Assembly (NCBI GenBank): GCA_023384415.1
Contig: JAHDWJ010000001.1
Span: forward strand, 270,799-334,798
DNA: 64,000 bases
Reading direction: 5' to 3'
From: Anaerolineae bacterium
GTDB lineage: Bacteria; Chloroflexota; Anaerolineae; Promineifilales; Promineifilaceae
Shown here: one piece after another, positions 49,730 to 58,751 of the stretch
How the letters are laid out: each line of letters starts with the position of its first letter
Position numbering within the stretch: position 1 is the first letter of the stretch
Translations under genes and position numbers: made by a program
The notes under the pieces: model-generated
The model's database searches: none
What the model saw: only the letters and a program-made list of their open reading frames with translations
What the model was told of the DNA's origin: nothing

Positions 49730-51226
49730 ATGATCGTGACGCGCAAGCCACAGTTTCTACGGATCAGAAAAAAGAACAGCGCTACTATTTCCAGGCGTCG
49801 GGCAAGAACCCAGCCAGGCCCAAGACCGGTAAACCATGCCCTGACATTCCCCCTGGTTAATGATCCAGCGCATTTGACCCAACTTACTGGTGTTCTGCAT
49901 AAAGCGGACGCGGATACCCGTTCTCGGCTCCTCACCGGATTACAGCAAAAACATGGCAACCAGTTTGTGCAACGCTTGTTGGTTCAGCGTGAAGAGCCCA
50001 AGGAACCCTCAGCCACCATTGACCTTAAGATCACCTGGTCGGGCATGTACCACGATGATAAAGTCAACACCCATGACATCAAAGCCGATGTTGTGGTGAA
50101 GTCAAAGAAAGGTGGGGCAACTCTGGCTTCAGGGAATGGTAATGGGAGTGTCACTCTGACGGTCACCCGAGGCAAAAGTTATTATGTGATCATTACCCCC
50201 ACGGCCAGCAAACCGGATGATCGTTACCAAACGACCAGCAAAGCCTGGAATTCCAAAAAGGTACCAACTGATACTGAACTAAATATCACGACTCCCCTCA
50301 CACCCGAGCGATGGAATCTACGCAATGTGGATTATGTATGGCGAGCCAAAGGCATTGACACTACTAAAGCCAGCCAGATTGAAAAAGCAACTCTCTTTGG
50401 TCATAACATCAGGATCAATAAATTGGCTTTGGCTAAAGTAAATAAAGCCAACGAGTTATTTGCCAAAGAAAGCCCGGAGATACAAAAAGAGATTACTGAT
50501 TCGATTCTTATCATTGGGGGATATGCCAAACGCACCACCAGTGAGGGGACGTTCAGCAACCATTCTCTGGGAACGGCTCTTGATATGAATTATAACCTGG
50601 GCACCAAACAGAATTATCATTTTAAGAAAAAGGTAAAAGCAGATACCGCCTTGCTCGACTTGGTTCAACTGGTGGTACGTCGTTCATCAGGCAAGGGATC
50701 ATTTGATATTTGGAAAGCCACTGGTCAGGCTCAATTGGAAGCCTCAACGATTTTCAACCAGGAGTTTCCTACCTATTTGCGCGAACAGATGGAAGCGCTG
50801 CTGCCGAAGCCCGCGCCCACCCCTGCCGCTACACCCTGGTTAGAAAGTCTGGGTCGCTCCGCCCTGGATATGCTCATTAAAGCATTGACCCATAAATATG
50901 TGTTTTCCCAATATACCCAGGCAGATATTGAGAAGGCTATCGCGGCCGCTAAAAAAGCAGGTAAGAAGGATGTGGAAGCCCAATTAGGTGTGGTTCACAG
51001 TAATTACGATGTCATAAAAGCGTGGTTGGAAGGCGCACCCATTGAAGGGGGCACGACCAAACAAGAGGGCATGATCCCCATTCACAAGGATTTCCTGAAA
51101 ATCATGCTGGCTGCTGGTTGGGGCTGGGGGGGTGATTGGAGCAGTGCCAAAGATTATATGCACTTTGAGGATGAGGACGCAACTAAACAGATTAGCACTG
51201 CCCCTGTGTCCAGTGGTCACAAATAA
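49730..51226 (+). CDS. M15-type peptidoglycan peptidase with an N-terminal GN-VQRLL motif, possible injected effector
   Basis: A 498-residue protein. The N-terminal ~85 residues are basic, then LQQKHGNQFVQRLL (about 70-83), a motif that recurs at the N-terminus of DUF4157-type proteins and effectors linked to contractile injection systems. A beta domain follows (about 95-185). The C-terminal half holds the zinc peptidase: SNHSLGTALDM (SxHxxGxAxD, near 277) and WGGDWSSAKDYMHFE (near 465-480), the ligands of the VanY/M15 family that cut peptide bonds of the cell wall. No secretion signal is visible. It overlaps the end of the convergent DUF2877 gene by 10 nt. The role as an effector is inference; peptidase identity is solid. 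Confidence 0.8.
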   Translation: MIVTRKPQFLRIRKKNSATISRRRARTQPGPRPVNHALTFPLVNDPAHLTQLTGVLHKADADTRSRLLTGLQQKHGNQFVQRLLVQREEPKEPSATIDLKITWSGMYHDDKVNTHDIKADVVVKSKKGGATLASGNGNGSVTLTVTRGKSYYVIITPTASKPDDRYQTTSKAWNSKKVPTDTELNITTPLTPERWNLRNVDYVWRAKGIDTTKASQIEKATLFGHNIRINKLALAKVNKANELFAKESPEIQKEITDSILIIGGYAKRTTSEGTFSNHSLGTALDMNYNLGTKQNYHFKKKVKADTALLDLVQLVVRRSSGKGSFDIWKATGQAQLEASTIFNQEFPTYLREQMEALLPKPAPTPAATPWLESLGRSALDMLIKALTHKYVFSQYTQADIEKAIAAAKKAGKKDVEAQLGVVHSNYDVIKAWLEGAPIEGGTTKQEGMIPIHKDFLKIMLAAGWGWGGDWSSAKDYMHFEDEDATKQISTAPVSSGHK

Positions 51227-52101
51227 TGAACCGACACTTCTACCATTGTTAAAAACCCGGCTAACGCACACGCCCCGGAACTATCCCCAATGGCCAGGAT
51301 GCCTTGGGCGGCCGCAACCACCGCTTCCGCTTCCCCTGCCCTGATCGCCTCCACCAGTTCATGCCACGCCTGCACCGCTTCCCCCTCTGCGGCCGCGGCC
51401 AAAAATGCTCGTGACAAAGTTGTCGTCTGTGCCCCAGCCTGAGCCGCTGCCCGGTGTAGTAACGATTCATCCGGTTGGGGCTGGGCCGCCCACGCCCCGT
51501 ACATAATACCCATCAGGCCATCATCCCCGGCCGGTGTCATTCCTGGCCCAAACCCCGCCAACCTGTCCACCGCCTGGAAAATCTCCACCTCATCCTGATG
51601 CTGCCAGCCCTGGCAAAATTGTTCTACCCCAGTGACAAAACGGGGCAGCTGATGAATCGCGGCCGCATGCGTTGGTGTGTGGCGGAGCAGAGCCAGACGT
51701 AACCAGGGTATCGCTTTAGCCAGATGGGGGCGAAGGGCGTCCCATTGCGGCCGCGGTTCCCAAAGTTCAGCCTGGTCAAAGGTGATGAGGTAGGAGGGAA
51801 ACGGGGGAGACTGCGAGATTGCGAGATTATGCGATTGCGAGATTTGAGACTGGGGGCTGGGGACTGGGGACTTGAAACCTGAAACCTGAAACCTGAAGCT
51901 ATCAACCGGTACAACTACCGTAAACGGCCCACGGCCAATTTTGGGGGTGACGAGGGCGAGGATGTCACCGTGCGTGTCTACCAGGTTACAGGTGTGGGGT
52001 GAGACATGAAGAATGGTTGCGGCCGCGTTTCGGTGCAGCCAGGCCAATGCTCGGGGGGTGATGGTGGCCGCGGCTAGAGAGTGAGTATCAGGGTCACTCA
52101 T
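51217..52101 (-). CDS. DUF2877 family protein
   Basis: A 294-residue protein. The family motif GFGPGMTPAGDDGLMG, with two Asp, lies near 190-205. DUF2877 proteins accompany fdrA-type and amino-acid catabolism genes in other bacteria; their reaction is not known to me. A 33-residue low-complexity insertion at about 68-100 (SFRFQVSGFKSPVPSP, SQISQSHNLAISQS) is read straight through a dispersed DNA repeat. The start at 52101 lies inside the stop region of the upstream GAF gene (8-nt overlap), so the two are co-transcribed. Confidence 0.82.
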   Translation of the reverse strand: MSDPDTHSLAAATITPRALAWLHRNAAATILHVSPHTCNLVDTHGDILALVTPKIGRGPFTVVVPVDSFRFQVSGFKSPVPSPQSQISQSHNLAISQSPPFPSYLITFDQAELWEPRPQWDALRPHLAKAIPWLRLALLRHTPTHAAAIHQLPRFVTGVEQFCQGWQHQDEVEIFQAVDRLAGFGPGMTPAGDDGLMGIMYGAWAAQPQPDESLLHRAAAQAGAQTTTLSRAFLAAAAEGEAVQAWHELVEAIRAGEAEAVVAAAQGILAIGDSSGACALAGFLTMVEVSVHYL

Positions 52102-53941
52102 GGGGCTCATGGGCAGACAGAGCTTCCCGCAGCGCAGCCTCAATCTGTATACGCTCCTTTACCTGGGCCTCAATTTGATTGACATAACGAGCATTGGCCA
52201 TCGCCAGGCCAATCGTCCGGCCAATAGCCAGCAGCGTTTTATAATTCAACGGCGTTAATGGGGGCAGGGTAGGAGAAAGAAGATGGGCCGTGCCTAAGAC
52301 ATCCGTTTGGTAAAAGATGGGGATACAGATGATACTGTTAAATTGATCCAGAAGAAACATCGCTTTCACCTCATCTACCAGCCGGGCATCTTCATGAACA
52401 TTCATACTGGTAACAATTTCCCGATCACGTACGGCCTGACCACCCAAACTTCCTTGCACCGGCAACCTTTGCACGGCTTGGGCTAATTCTGGTGTAAAAT
52501 TTCGGTAAGCCAATAAGTCCAGAGTTTCAGATTCACTGTTAAGGATAAAAATTGCTGCGCTGGTAAAGCGAGCATAAGTGACCAGCGCATTAACCGCTCG
52601 CTCGACCACTGCCTGAAAATCGAGAGTACGGTGCAAAGTATCGGCGATGGCACTGACCAGTGATAACGCTTCAGTCTGGGCTTTTATCTCTGTTTGGGCT
52701 GTATGTAAGGCGGCTTCAGCCTGCTCTCTTTCTTCAATTTCCTGGCGCAACTGTTGGTTTATCTGGCTAAGTTCCTGGGTACGGGAAGCAACCTGTTCTT
52801 CAAGATGGATGGTCTGGTTTTGGATTTGCTCGAACAGATGGGCATTATCAATGATGATGGCCGCATGTTGGGCAATAGCTTGAGCCAGATTAATTTGTTG
52901 CGGGGTAAAGATGCGATGACGGCGACTTTCCCAAATTTCGGCTTCACCCAGGACGCGGCCGCGAGCCACAAAGGGCACGATCAAAACGGATTGGATACCG
53001 TAATCTAGCAACTGCTGATACTCCTTAGGATTCAGCCTGGAATCCATCAAGTCAGTCGTGATAACCTGGCGCTCTTTTATAGCCCGTGTCATTGTAGGGT
53101 AGTCTGCCAGGGTATACACTCGCCCTAAATCAGACACCTGCTCCTGTTCCCCAGCTGCGGCCGCGATATATTCGGTCAATAAAGTGACACTGGCCTGGTC
53201 AGGATTTAGCTCTAAAATATAGCCGCTGGTTGCCTGAACCGCCTCTGTAAGATGACGAATAATTTTATACAGCAGTTCCCCCTTCTCCAGAGTCATAGCC
53301 AGGTCTTGAGCGACGGCAAACAAACGGGAAAGATCATCTGCTCGCTGTTGGGTTTCTTCAAACAGCCGCCCCTTTTCCAGAGCTATTGCCATTTGATCCC
53401 CCACTGTTTGTAATAAAGTCACATCCTCTTTGGTAAAAACGTCTACCTGTTCACTATCCACATTGAGCAGCCCAATGACCTGTCCGCCGCTTTTTAACGG
53501 CACCGCTACCTCAGCCTGCACCTCAGCCCCTTGCAAATAAAAAAAGGCCGGGTGCTGCTGCGCCCGGTTAGCTACAATCGTTTCCCCTGTTTGTACCGCC
53601 GTGCCGATTATCCCCTGACCAAAAACTTGATGGTATACCCCTGGCTCTAATAAATGAGCATACGCCCCAGCACAACTAGCCAAAATGATCGCCTGTTGGT
53701 CTGCGTCTACCCAAAAAGTTTCTACTGAATAGTAACCAAAGCGCAGCCACAACTGTCGGGTCACTAAATCATAAATTGCCCTGGAATCAGTTAGCCCCAC
53801 TAATTCACGGGCCAGATTATTGAGCAAACTTAGCTTTTGCGCGTGCTGGTGTAACTGCTCAATAAGTGAGTCGAGTTCGATTGCCCCAAGCTCATGGATG
53901 GGTGAAGATTGGGGTGAAGCAAAACTATCTGACAACATCAT
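52094..53941 (-). CDS. Triple-GAF-domain cytoplasmic sensor without output domain
   Basis: A 615-residue protein: GAF 1 at about 40-200 (LYDLV-type start and FGQGIIGTAVQTGETIVANR), GAF 2 at about 210-370, a coiled coil at about 380-430 (IHLEEQVASRTQELSQINQQ and QLRQEIEEREQAEAAL), and GAF 3 at about 435-600. No kinase, cyclase or EAL/GGDEF output domain follows, so it must act by binding a partner or be a stand-alone ligand sensor. It is unusual in being joined in one transcript to a DUF2877 gene. Confidence 0.83.
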   Translation of the reverse strand: MMLSDSFASPQSSPIHELGAIELDSLIEQLHQHAQKLSLLNNLARELVGLTDSRAIYDLVTRQLWLRFGYYSVETFWVDADQQAIILASCAGAYAHLLEPGVYHQVFGQGIIGTAVQTGETIVANRAQQHPAFFYLQGAEVQAEVAVPLKSGGQVIGLLNVDSEQVDVFTKEDVTLLQTVGDQMAIALEKGRLFEETQQRADDLSRLFAVAQDLAMTLEKGELLYKIIRHLTEAVQATSGYILELNPDQASVTLLTEYIAAAAGEQEQVSDLGRVYTLADYPTMTRAIKERQVITTDLMDSRLNPKEYQQLLDYGIQSVLIVPFVARGRVLGEAEIWESRRHRIFTPQQINLAQAIAQHAAIIIDNAHLFEQIQNQTIHLEEQVASRTQELSQINQQLRQEIEEREQAEAALHTAQTEIKAQTEALSLVSAIADTLHRTLDFQAVVERAVNALVTYARFTSAAIFILNSESETLDLLAYRNFTPELAQAVQRLPVQGSLGGQAVRDREIVTSMNVHEDARLVDEVKAMFLLDQFNSIICIPIFYQTDVLGTAHLLSPTLPPLTPLNYKTLLAIGRTIGLAMANARYVNQIEAQVKERIQIEAALREALSAHEPHE

Positions 53942-54365
53942 TTTATACCTTTGACAACGACCGAGGGTGAAAGACGGATGATCAATAATTTAATGACCGT
54001 TTTATTTGGCAGCGACCAGAGATAGAGCATAGATGATAGAGGATAAGGCGCAGCTTCCGTTTTCTGTCATTAAAAATTTGCCCCACTTGCCCTTTCTACT
54101 CTATCATTCACGGGAAACGGGTTACGGTTCACCCTAATCTGGATAAGCTAGAAAAGATTTGTCCACAGATTTCACAGATGAATTCCCTGAAAATAGCTGC
54201 AAAGTACACCAGTTGGCACGAATTTTTCTTTGGTATCTCCGCGCCCCTGCGTCTCTGCGGGAGTTTTTTCAGTAGAGGCATCTGCGAAAATAGGTGTCAT
54301 TTGCGGATCACCTCTTGTTTCCTGTACAAGAGGAAGCTAATCATTCAATTTCAACCAGGAATGTT
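53942..54365. other. Intergenic region between the GAF and SppA genes (divergent)
   Basis: 424 nt. Holds the promoters of both neighbours and, at about 54128-54345, copy C of the CACAGAT/AAAGATTTGTCCACAG dispersed repeat. No gene seen. Confidence 0.5.
54128..54345 (+). repeat. Dispersed repeat, copy C (CACAGAT family)
   Basis: Begins ATCTGGATAAGCTAGAAAAG and ends TTGTTTCCTGTACAAG. The middle GGCACGAATTTTTCTTTGG is also in copy B (in reverse), not in copy A, so copies differ by internal segments. Confidence 0.65.
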
Positions 54366-56234
54366 ATGCAACCAACTAAACAACCTACTACTTTTCTGAA
54401 ACAGATGCGCCATGAATGGCATGCGGCCGCCCAGTGGCTCGATGATAGTTGGCGGCAGGCCGGTATCTGGCTGCGTAATCAATTTCGCTCCTTACAGCAA
54501 GCCGAATTGGATTATATCGTCTTACCCCTTTCGGGTGATTTACCAGAGAGGGCCGGCCCTCCGCGCACCTTTTGGCAGCGTCAATTGCCTATTTATCCAG
54601 ATGAGCCGCTTTCTCTCCAGGAACTTAACTATATTTTGCACAGAATTAAGGACGCTGACAATGTGAAAGGAGTGCTATTCATCTTCCAGGGAATCTCTGG
54701 TGGATTGGCTACCTTACAAAATTTGCGCCAGGCGATGCAGCGGCTACGTCAACAAGGAAAAGAGGTTATCGTTTATACGCCATTTTTAGATTTGCCCCAT
54801 TATTTTGTGGCCACAGCCGCCGACCGCATTATAGCCCCCCCCAGTGCCCATTTTGATGTGATTGGTTTACGGACCAGCATCGCTTTTCTCAAAGAAAGCC
54901 TGGCTCTGGTCGGTTTGCAAATTGATATTGTGCAAATTTCCCCCTATAAGTCAGCCCTGGATAATCTGGGTAAAGGGGATATGTCTCCTGAATTGCGGGA
55001 ACAGTTGACCTGGCTCTTGGATGAACGGTTTGATCTGCTCTTGAGCAGTATGGCCGAAGGGCGTGGCAAAACGGTAGAAGAGATGAAGGCGGCCGTAGAT
55101 TGTGCCCCCCTGTTTGCTAACGCCATCCTGGAACATGGCCTGGTAGATGCCCTGCTATATGAGGACGAACTGGCTCACTGGCTGGCGGCTGACAGTGAGC
55201 AGGGAGTGGTGGAAAGTAAGCAATCAGCAGTTGGCAGTGAGCAGTCAGCCGTGGGCAGTGAGCAGTCTCCAGTCTCTAATCTCCACTCTCCTTCTCCCCC
55301 CCGGGCCCGTTTGGCCTTGTGGGATGATGCTGCCGCCCTGCTCAAGGAGAAGTTCCGCCGCACCACCACCCAATTTATCGGTGTAGTCAGCCTGGAAGGG
55401 GGCATTATGCCTGGAGAGAGCCGCAACCCCCCCATTGATTTACCTATTCCGCTGTTAGGCGGCCGCACTGCTGGAGATGCCACCCTTTTGCGTTTACTGC
55501 GTCGGGCTGAGGAGCAAGAGGAGATGGCCGCCCTCATTTTCCATGTGGATTCCCCTGGTGGCTCAGCTTTGGCCTCAGATTTAATTGGGCGGCAAATTGA
55601 GCGGATCGCCCGGAAAAAGCCGGTGCTGGTGTATATGGGCAATGTGGCTGCTTCGGGGGGGTATTATGTCAGCGCGGCCGCACATCATATCATGGCTCAA
55701 TCGGGCACGGTCACTGGCTCAATTGGCGTCATCAACGCTCGCCTCAGCAGCAGTGAAATGGAGAAGAAGTTGGGGGTGAACCGGGTGAGCATTCAGCGTG
55801 GGGAGCGGGCGGCTTTGTATAGCAATGAAACCCCTCTAAATGAAGATGAGAAAGCTGCCTTGATGTCCAGTATTCAGGCGATTTATGCCCAGTTTAAGCA
55901 GGTGGTGGCTCGCGGCCGCGAACTGCCCTATGACCAACTTGACCCTATCTGCGAAGGGCGGGTGTGGACCGGGCGGCAGGCCCTGGCCCACAAGCTGGTA
56001 GACAGCCACGGCGATTTCGTGGATGCAGTCAGACAGGCGGCGGAGCTGGCTGGTCTACCCACTGATGATCAGCATCAGGTGCGTGTCCTGAATTTTTATG
56101 ACCGGGATCGAGAGTACCGACTGCCCCAACCCTACGAAGCCGCCGAGGAGCTGTTTCACCTGTTTACCCACCAGCAATGGCCCCAAATCAACGGCAAACC
56201 ACTGCTCCTACTCCCCTTCACCATCAAATTTTGA
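54366..56234 (+). CDS. sppA: Signal peptide peptidase SppA, double-domain (S49) type
   Basis: A 622-residue protein of the long, two-domain SppA class. The N-terminal half carries the general base Lys in ISPYKSALDNLG; the C-terminal half has the nucleophile Ser in AASGGYYVS and VDSPGGSALASD. It degrades cleaved signal peptides in the membrane. No N-terminal membrane helix is evident, which departs from E. coli SppA. The linker at about 275-313 (SEQGVVESKQSAVGSEQSAV and on) is a dispersed repeat read in-frame. The start at 54366 has AGGA 6 nt upstream. Confidence 0.9.
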   Translation: MQPTKQPTTFLKQMRHEWHAAAQWLDDSWRQAGIWLRNQFRSLQQAELDYIVLPLSGDLPERAGPPRTFWQRQLPIYPDEPLSLQELNYILHRIKDADNVKGVLFIFQGISGGLATLQNLRQAMQRLRQQGKEVIVYTPFLDLPHYFVATAADRIIAPPSAHFDVIGLRTSIAFLKESLALVGLQIDIVQISPYKSALDNLGKGDMSPELREQLTWLLDERFDLLLSSMAEGRGKTVEEMKAAVDCAPLFANAILEHGLVDALLYEDELAHWLAADSEQGVVESKQSAVGSEQSAVGSEQSPVSNLHSPSPPRARLALWDDAAALLKEKFRRTTTQFIGVVSLEGGIMPGESRNPPIDLPIPLLGGRTAGDATLLRLLRRAEEQEEMAALIFHVDSPGGSALASDLIGRQIERIARKKPVLVYMGNVAASGGYYVSAAAHHIMAQSGTVTGSIGVINARLSSSEMEKKLGVNRVSIQRGERAALYSNETPLNEDEKAALMSSIQAIYAQFKQVVARGRELPYDQLDPICEGRVWTGRQALAHKLVDSHGDFVDAVRQAAELAGLPTDDQHQVRVLNFYDRDREYRLPQPYEAAEELFHLFTHQQWPQINGKPLLLLPFTIKF

Positions 56235-56250
56235 GCCAGGTATTTACTTC

Positions 56251-56280
56251 ACCCTTCATCCCTCATCCTTCATAATTCCT
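56251..56280 (+). repeat. TTCATCCTTCATAATTC leader repeat, copy 5
   Basis: ACCCTTCATCCCTCATCCTT then CATAATTCCT, immediately followed by the nadE ATG with no gap for a ribosome site. Shared with four other leaders. Confidence 0.65.
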
Positions 56281-57114
56281 ATGACCATTTCTCCTACCCA
56301 CCTCATTATAGATACCCAGGTAACAACCGCTGTCCTGGTCAAATTTTTGCAAAATGAAATCCGTAAAGCCGGCTTTAACCGAGCCGTGTTGGGACTTTCC
56401 GGGGGAATTGATTCCGCTCTCTCTTGTTATCTAGTCTCCCATGCCCTCGGCCCGGAAAATGTGCTGGCGGTGCGAATGCCCTATGCTGCCTCATCCCCTG
56501 AGAGTCTGGAACATGCCGGCCTGGTGATTGAAGACCTGGGCATTGCCCATGAGACCATAGATATTACCCCAATGATCGAACCCCTGTTTGCCCTGACCCC
56601 GGATATGTCGCCGCTGCGTAAAGGGAATGTGATGGCCCGTGCCCGCATGATGATCCTGTTTGATCGCTCTATGGCCTGGAATGGGCTGGTCATCGGCACC
56701 AGCAACAAGACGGAACTGCTCCTGGGGTACGGCACTATTTATGGCGACCTGGCCTCAGCCCTCAACCCGATTGGTGATCTGTACAAAACCCAGGTGCGGC
56801 AGCTATCCCGCGCTCTGGGAGTCCCCCAGCCTATCCTGGACAAAGCCCCCTCGGCGGATCTTATCCCTGGCCAGACTGATGAGGGGGATTTTGGCTTTAG
56901 TTATGCAGAGGTGGATGTGCTGCTGCAAATGATGGTGGATGAGCGGTACAATCCAGAAGAGGCGGTAGCTGAAGGGTTTGCCCCAGAATTTGTGCGCCGG
57001 GTAGGGCTGATGATGCAGCGTTCCCATTACAAACGGGTCATGCCCATCATTCCTAAAATCAGTGCCCGCACCGTCGGCCATGATTTCCGTTATTTACGTG
57101 ACTGGGGCACATGA
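56281..57114 (+). CDS. nadE: NAD+ synthetase, ammonia-dependent type
   Basis: A 277-residue enzyme making NAD from nicotinate adenine dinucleotide, ATP and ammonia. The ATP pyrophosphatase loop is LSGGIDSALS; the NKTELLLGYGTIYGDLASALNPIGDLYKTQV segment binds NaAD and Mg2+. The glutaminase domain of the long form is absent, so free ammonia must be the nitrogen donor unless a partner supplies it. ATG at 56281 directly follows a leader repeat. The final step of NAD biosynthesis. Confidence 0.92.
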   Translation: MTISPTHLIIDTQVTTAVLVKFLQNEIRKAGFNRAVLGLSGGIDSALSCYLVSHALGPENVLAVRMPYAASSPESLEHAGLVIEDLGIAHETIDITPMIEPLFALTPDMSPLRKGNVMARARMMILFDRSMAWNGLVIGTSNKTELLLGYGTIYGDLASALNPIGDLYKTQVRQLSRALGVPQPILDKAPSADLIPGQTDEGDFGFSYAEVDVLLQMMVDERYNPEEAVAEGFAPEFVRRVGLMMQRSHYKRVMPIIPKISARTVGHDFRYLRDWGT

Positions 57115-57133
57115 GTGAAGTTCATGGCCGAAA

Positions 57134-57985
57134 TCACTCTCTGGGCGTGGCGGTGAGGACGGTAGGCAGCAGGTCAAAGGCGGGGATATGCAACAGGGGA
57201 TCCGCCAGATACAATCCCGTCGAAGCACCCCCATCCAGGTTCAGGGCGATGTGTAAATCGAGATCGCTGTTGACCAGCCATTGACTTAGCTGATGTAAGG
57301 TAAACCCGCCCAGCGGAGCCACCAGGAACAGCACCCGCCCCTGGTTGTCCTGGGCGATAACCGTGCGGCGGGAGAGGCGGTTATCTTCATCGGGAAACCC
57401 CAGCCCTCCCCCCGGTCTAACGAGTAAAGGGAAGGATTGCAGTGCGGCCGCGATTTCTTCACCACTCTGATACGGCTGTTCGGCCAACGAGCGCAGTACC
57501 AGCCCCCCCCCGTTTATCACCACCATCCCGCCAAATCCTTCATAACTGCGGCCGCTGGCCTGTCCCCCCACAATAATCAGCCCGGTGGCGATATATTCCG
57601 GCGTAAAATATCCCCCATTCACCAGCAGCAAAGCCCCCGTTTCCGCCTGCCATTGGGGCAATGTTTGCGGCCGCCCTGGGCGATAAGCGATGTCGAAGCT
57701 AAAAAAAGCCGGGTCAAGGCGCATGAGGGTTATGGTTTCCTGCCGCTGACTGGTTGTGGCCTGGGTCAGGTTAATAGTGCGCTGTTCCAGGCCAGGGCGC
57801 AGCGGCCGCCAGCCGGTATCTGGGAGAATGGGGGTGGGGGTAGGGGCGGCCGTGTTGACGGGGGCAGGGGTAGGGGGTAGCGCAACTGGCGGCCGCGTCG
57901 CTGGGGGAGTCACCGTTTCCGTTAGTTCAACCAGGCCACAGGCCAACACGCCAAACAGCAGGCATAGAATAAGGAATGGGCGCAT
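57134..57985 (-). CDS. Phosphodiester glycosidase (NAGPA-like, DUF2233) lipoprotein
   Basis: A 283-residue lipoprotein: signal and lipobox near Cys17 (LFGVLAC), a Pro/Thr-rich stalk at 25-55, and the NAGPA domain (LLVNGGYFTPEYIATGLII, the GGYF patch, and LNLDGGASTGLYL). The related human enzyme uncovers mannose-6-phosphate; bacterial members cleave phosphodiester-linked sugars. Substrate unknown. Convergent with nadE. Confidence 0.85.
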   Translation of the reverse strand: MRPFLILCLLFGVLACGLVELTETVTPPATRPPVALPPTPAPVNTAAPTPTPILPDTGWRPLRPGLEQRTINLTQATTSQRQETITLMRLDPAFFSFDIAYRPGRPQTLPQWQAETGALLLVNGGYFTPEYIATGLIIVGGQASGRSYEGFGGMVVINGGGLVLRSLAEQPYQSGEEIAAALQSFPLLVRPGGGLGFPDEDNRLSRRTVIAQDNQGRVLFLVAPLGGFTLHQLSQWLVNSDLDLHIALNLDGGASTGLYLADPLLHIPAFDLLPTVLTATPRE

Positions 57986-58082
57986 TTCTAAAATGAGGGT
58001 GACTGTTTGACCTGAGGCGATGCCAATAATTTGCTCAAATTTACGGCACAGAACTCCGTGAATTTAGCTAAACATATAGATT

Positions 58083-58751
58083 TCAGACCAATTCCCTTTT
58101 CTCTTCCGCCAGAAACAGTTCGGTGCGGTGGATGCGGGTCGCCAGGGGGTCAAGCCCTAACGCGGCCGCGACCTCATCAGGGCGGCCCGTATTCCCTGGC
58201 AACTGCCACAGATGCATGTGCAAGGTAGGTAGTTCGTCGTCAGTCAGGGAAAGAGAGATGATCTGCGGCCGCAAATCATACGTTTTATCACGCCGCTCGC
58301 GAAGAATGGACGCGGCCGCTAACAGTTCCGCCACCTGCTCTGCTAACAATTCCCGCTCCACCGGGTCCAAAATTGTCACCCGATACGTGGCTGATTGTAG
58401 CAAATTTTGTAACGGCTCCCCTTTCAAGGGCACTTCCCAGAGAGCTTGCAGAATTAACCCTGGAGCCAGCTTACTTTCCAGACGGGTCTTAGCCTCAGCC
58501 AGGGGGATTTGCTCCTGCAAAAACAGGTCTACCAACTCACATTCACTGGTAAACCCTAATGGTAACGCCGTCGCCAGCTGCAGCCGCATTCGCTTATTAA
58601 ACCCCTGGGTATAGGCCATCGGCAGCCGGGCACGGTTCAACGACCGCTCCAGCGTCCGCGCCAGGTCTAAATGACCGATGAAGCGAGTGGGGCCAATTTT
58701 GCTAAAACGCATTCGCAGCCGTTGCACCACATTTGTTTGCATAAAACTCAA
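58083..58751 (-). CDS. Radical-SAM-associated protein, DUF2344/TIGR03936 family
   Basis: A 222-residue protein: RFSKIGPTRFIGHLDLARTL at the N-terminus, GFNKRMRLQLATALPLG and an ELVDLFL strand, the DUF2344 signature. In many bacteria it is fused to or next to a B12-binding radical SAM enzyme of unknown function; here that partner is absent from the neighbourhood. The start overlaps the recO stop by 4 nt. Confidence 0.83.
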   Translation of the reverse strand: MSFMQTNVVQRLRMRFSKIGPTRFIGHLDLARTLERSLNRARLPMAYTQGFNKRMRLQLATALPLGFTSECELVDLFLQEQIPLAEAKTRLESKLAPGLILQALWEVPLKGEPLQNLLQSATYRVTILDPVERELLAEQVAELLAAASILRERRDKTYDLRPQIISLSLTDDELPTLHMHLWQLPGNTGRPDEVAAALGLDPLATRIHRTELFLAEEKRELV

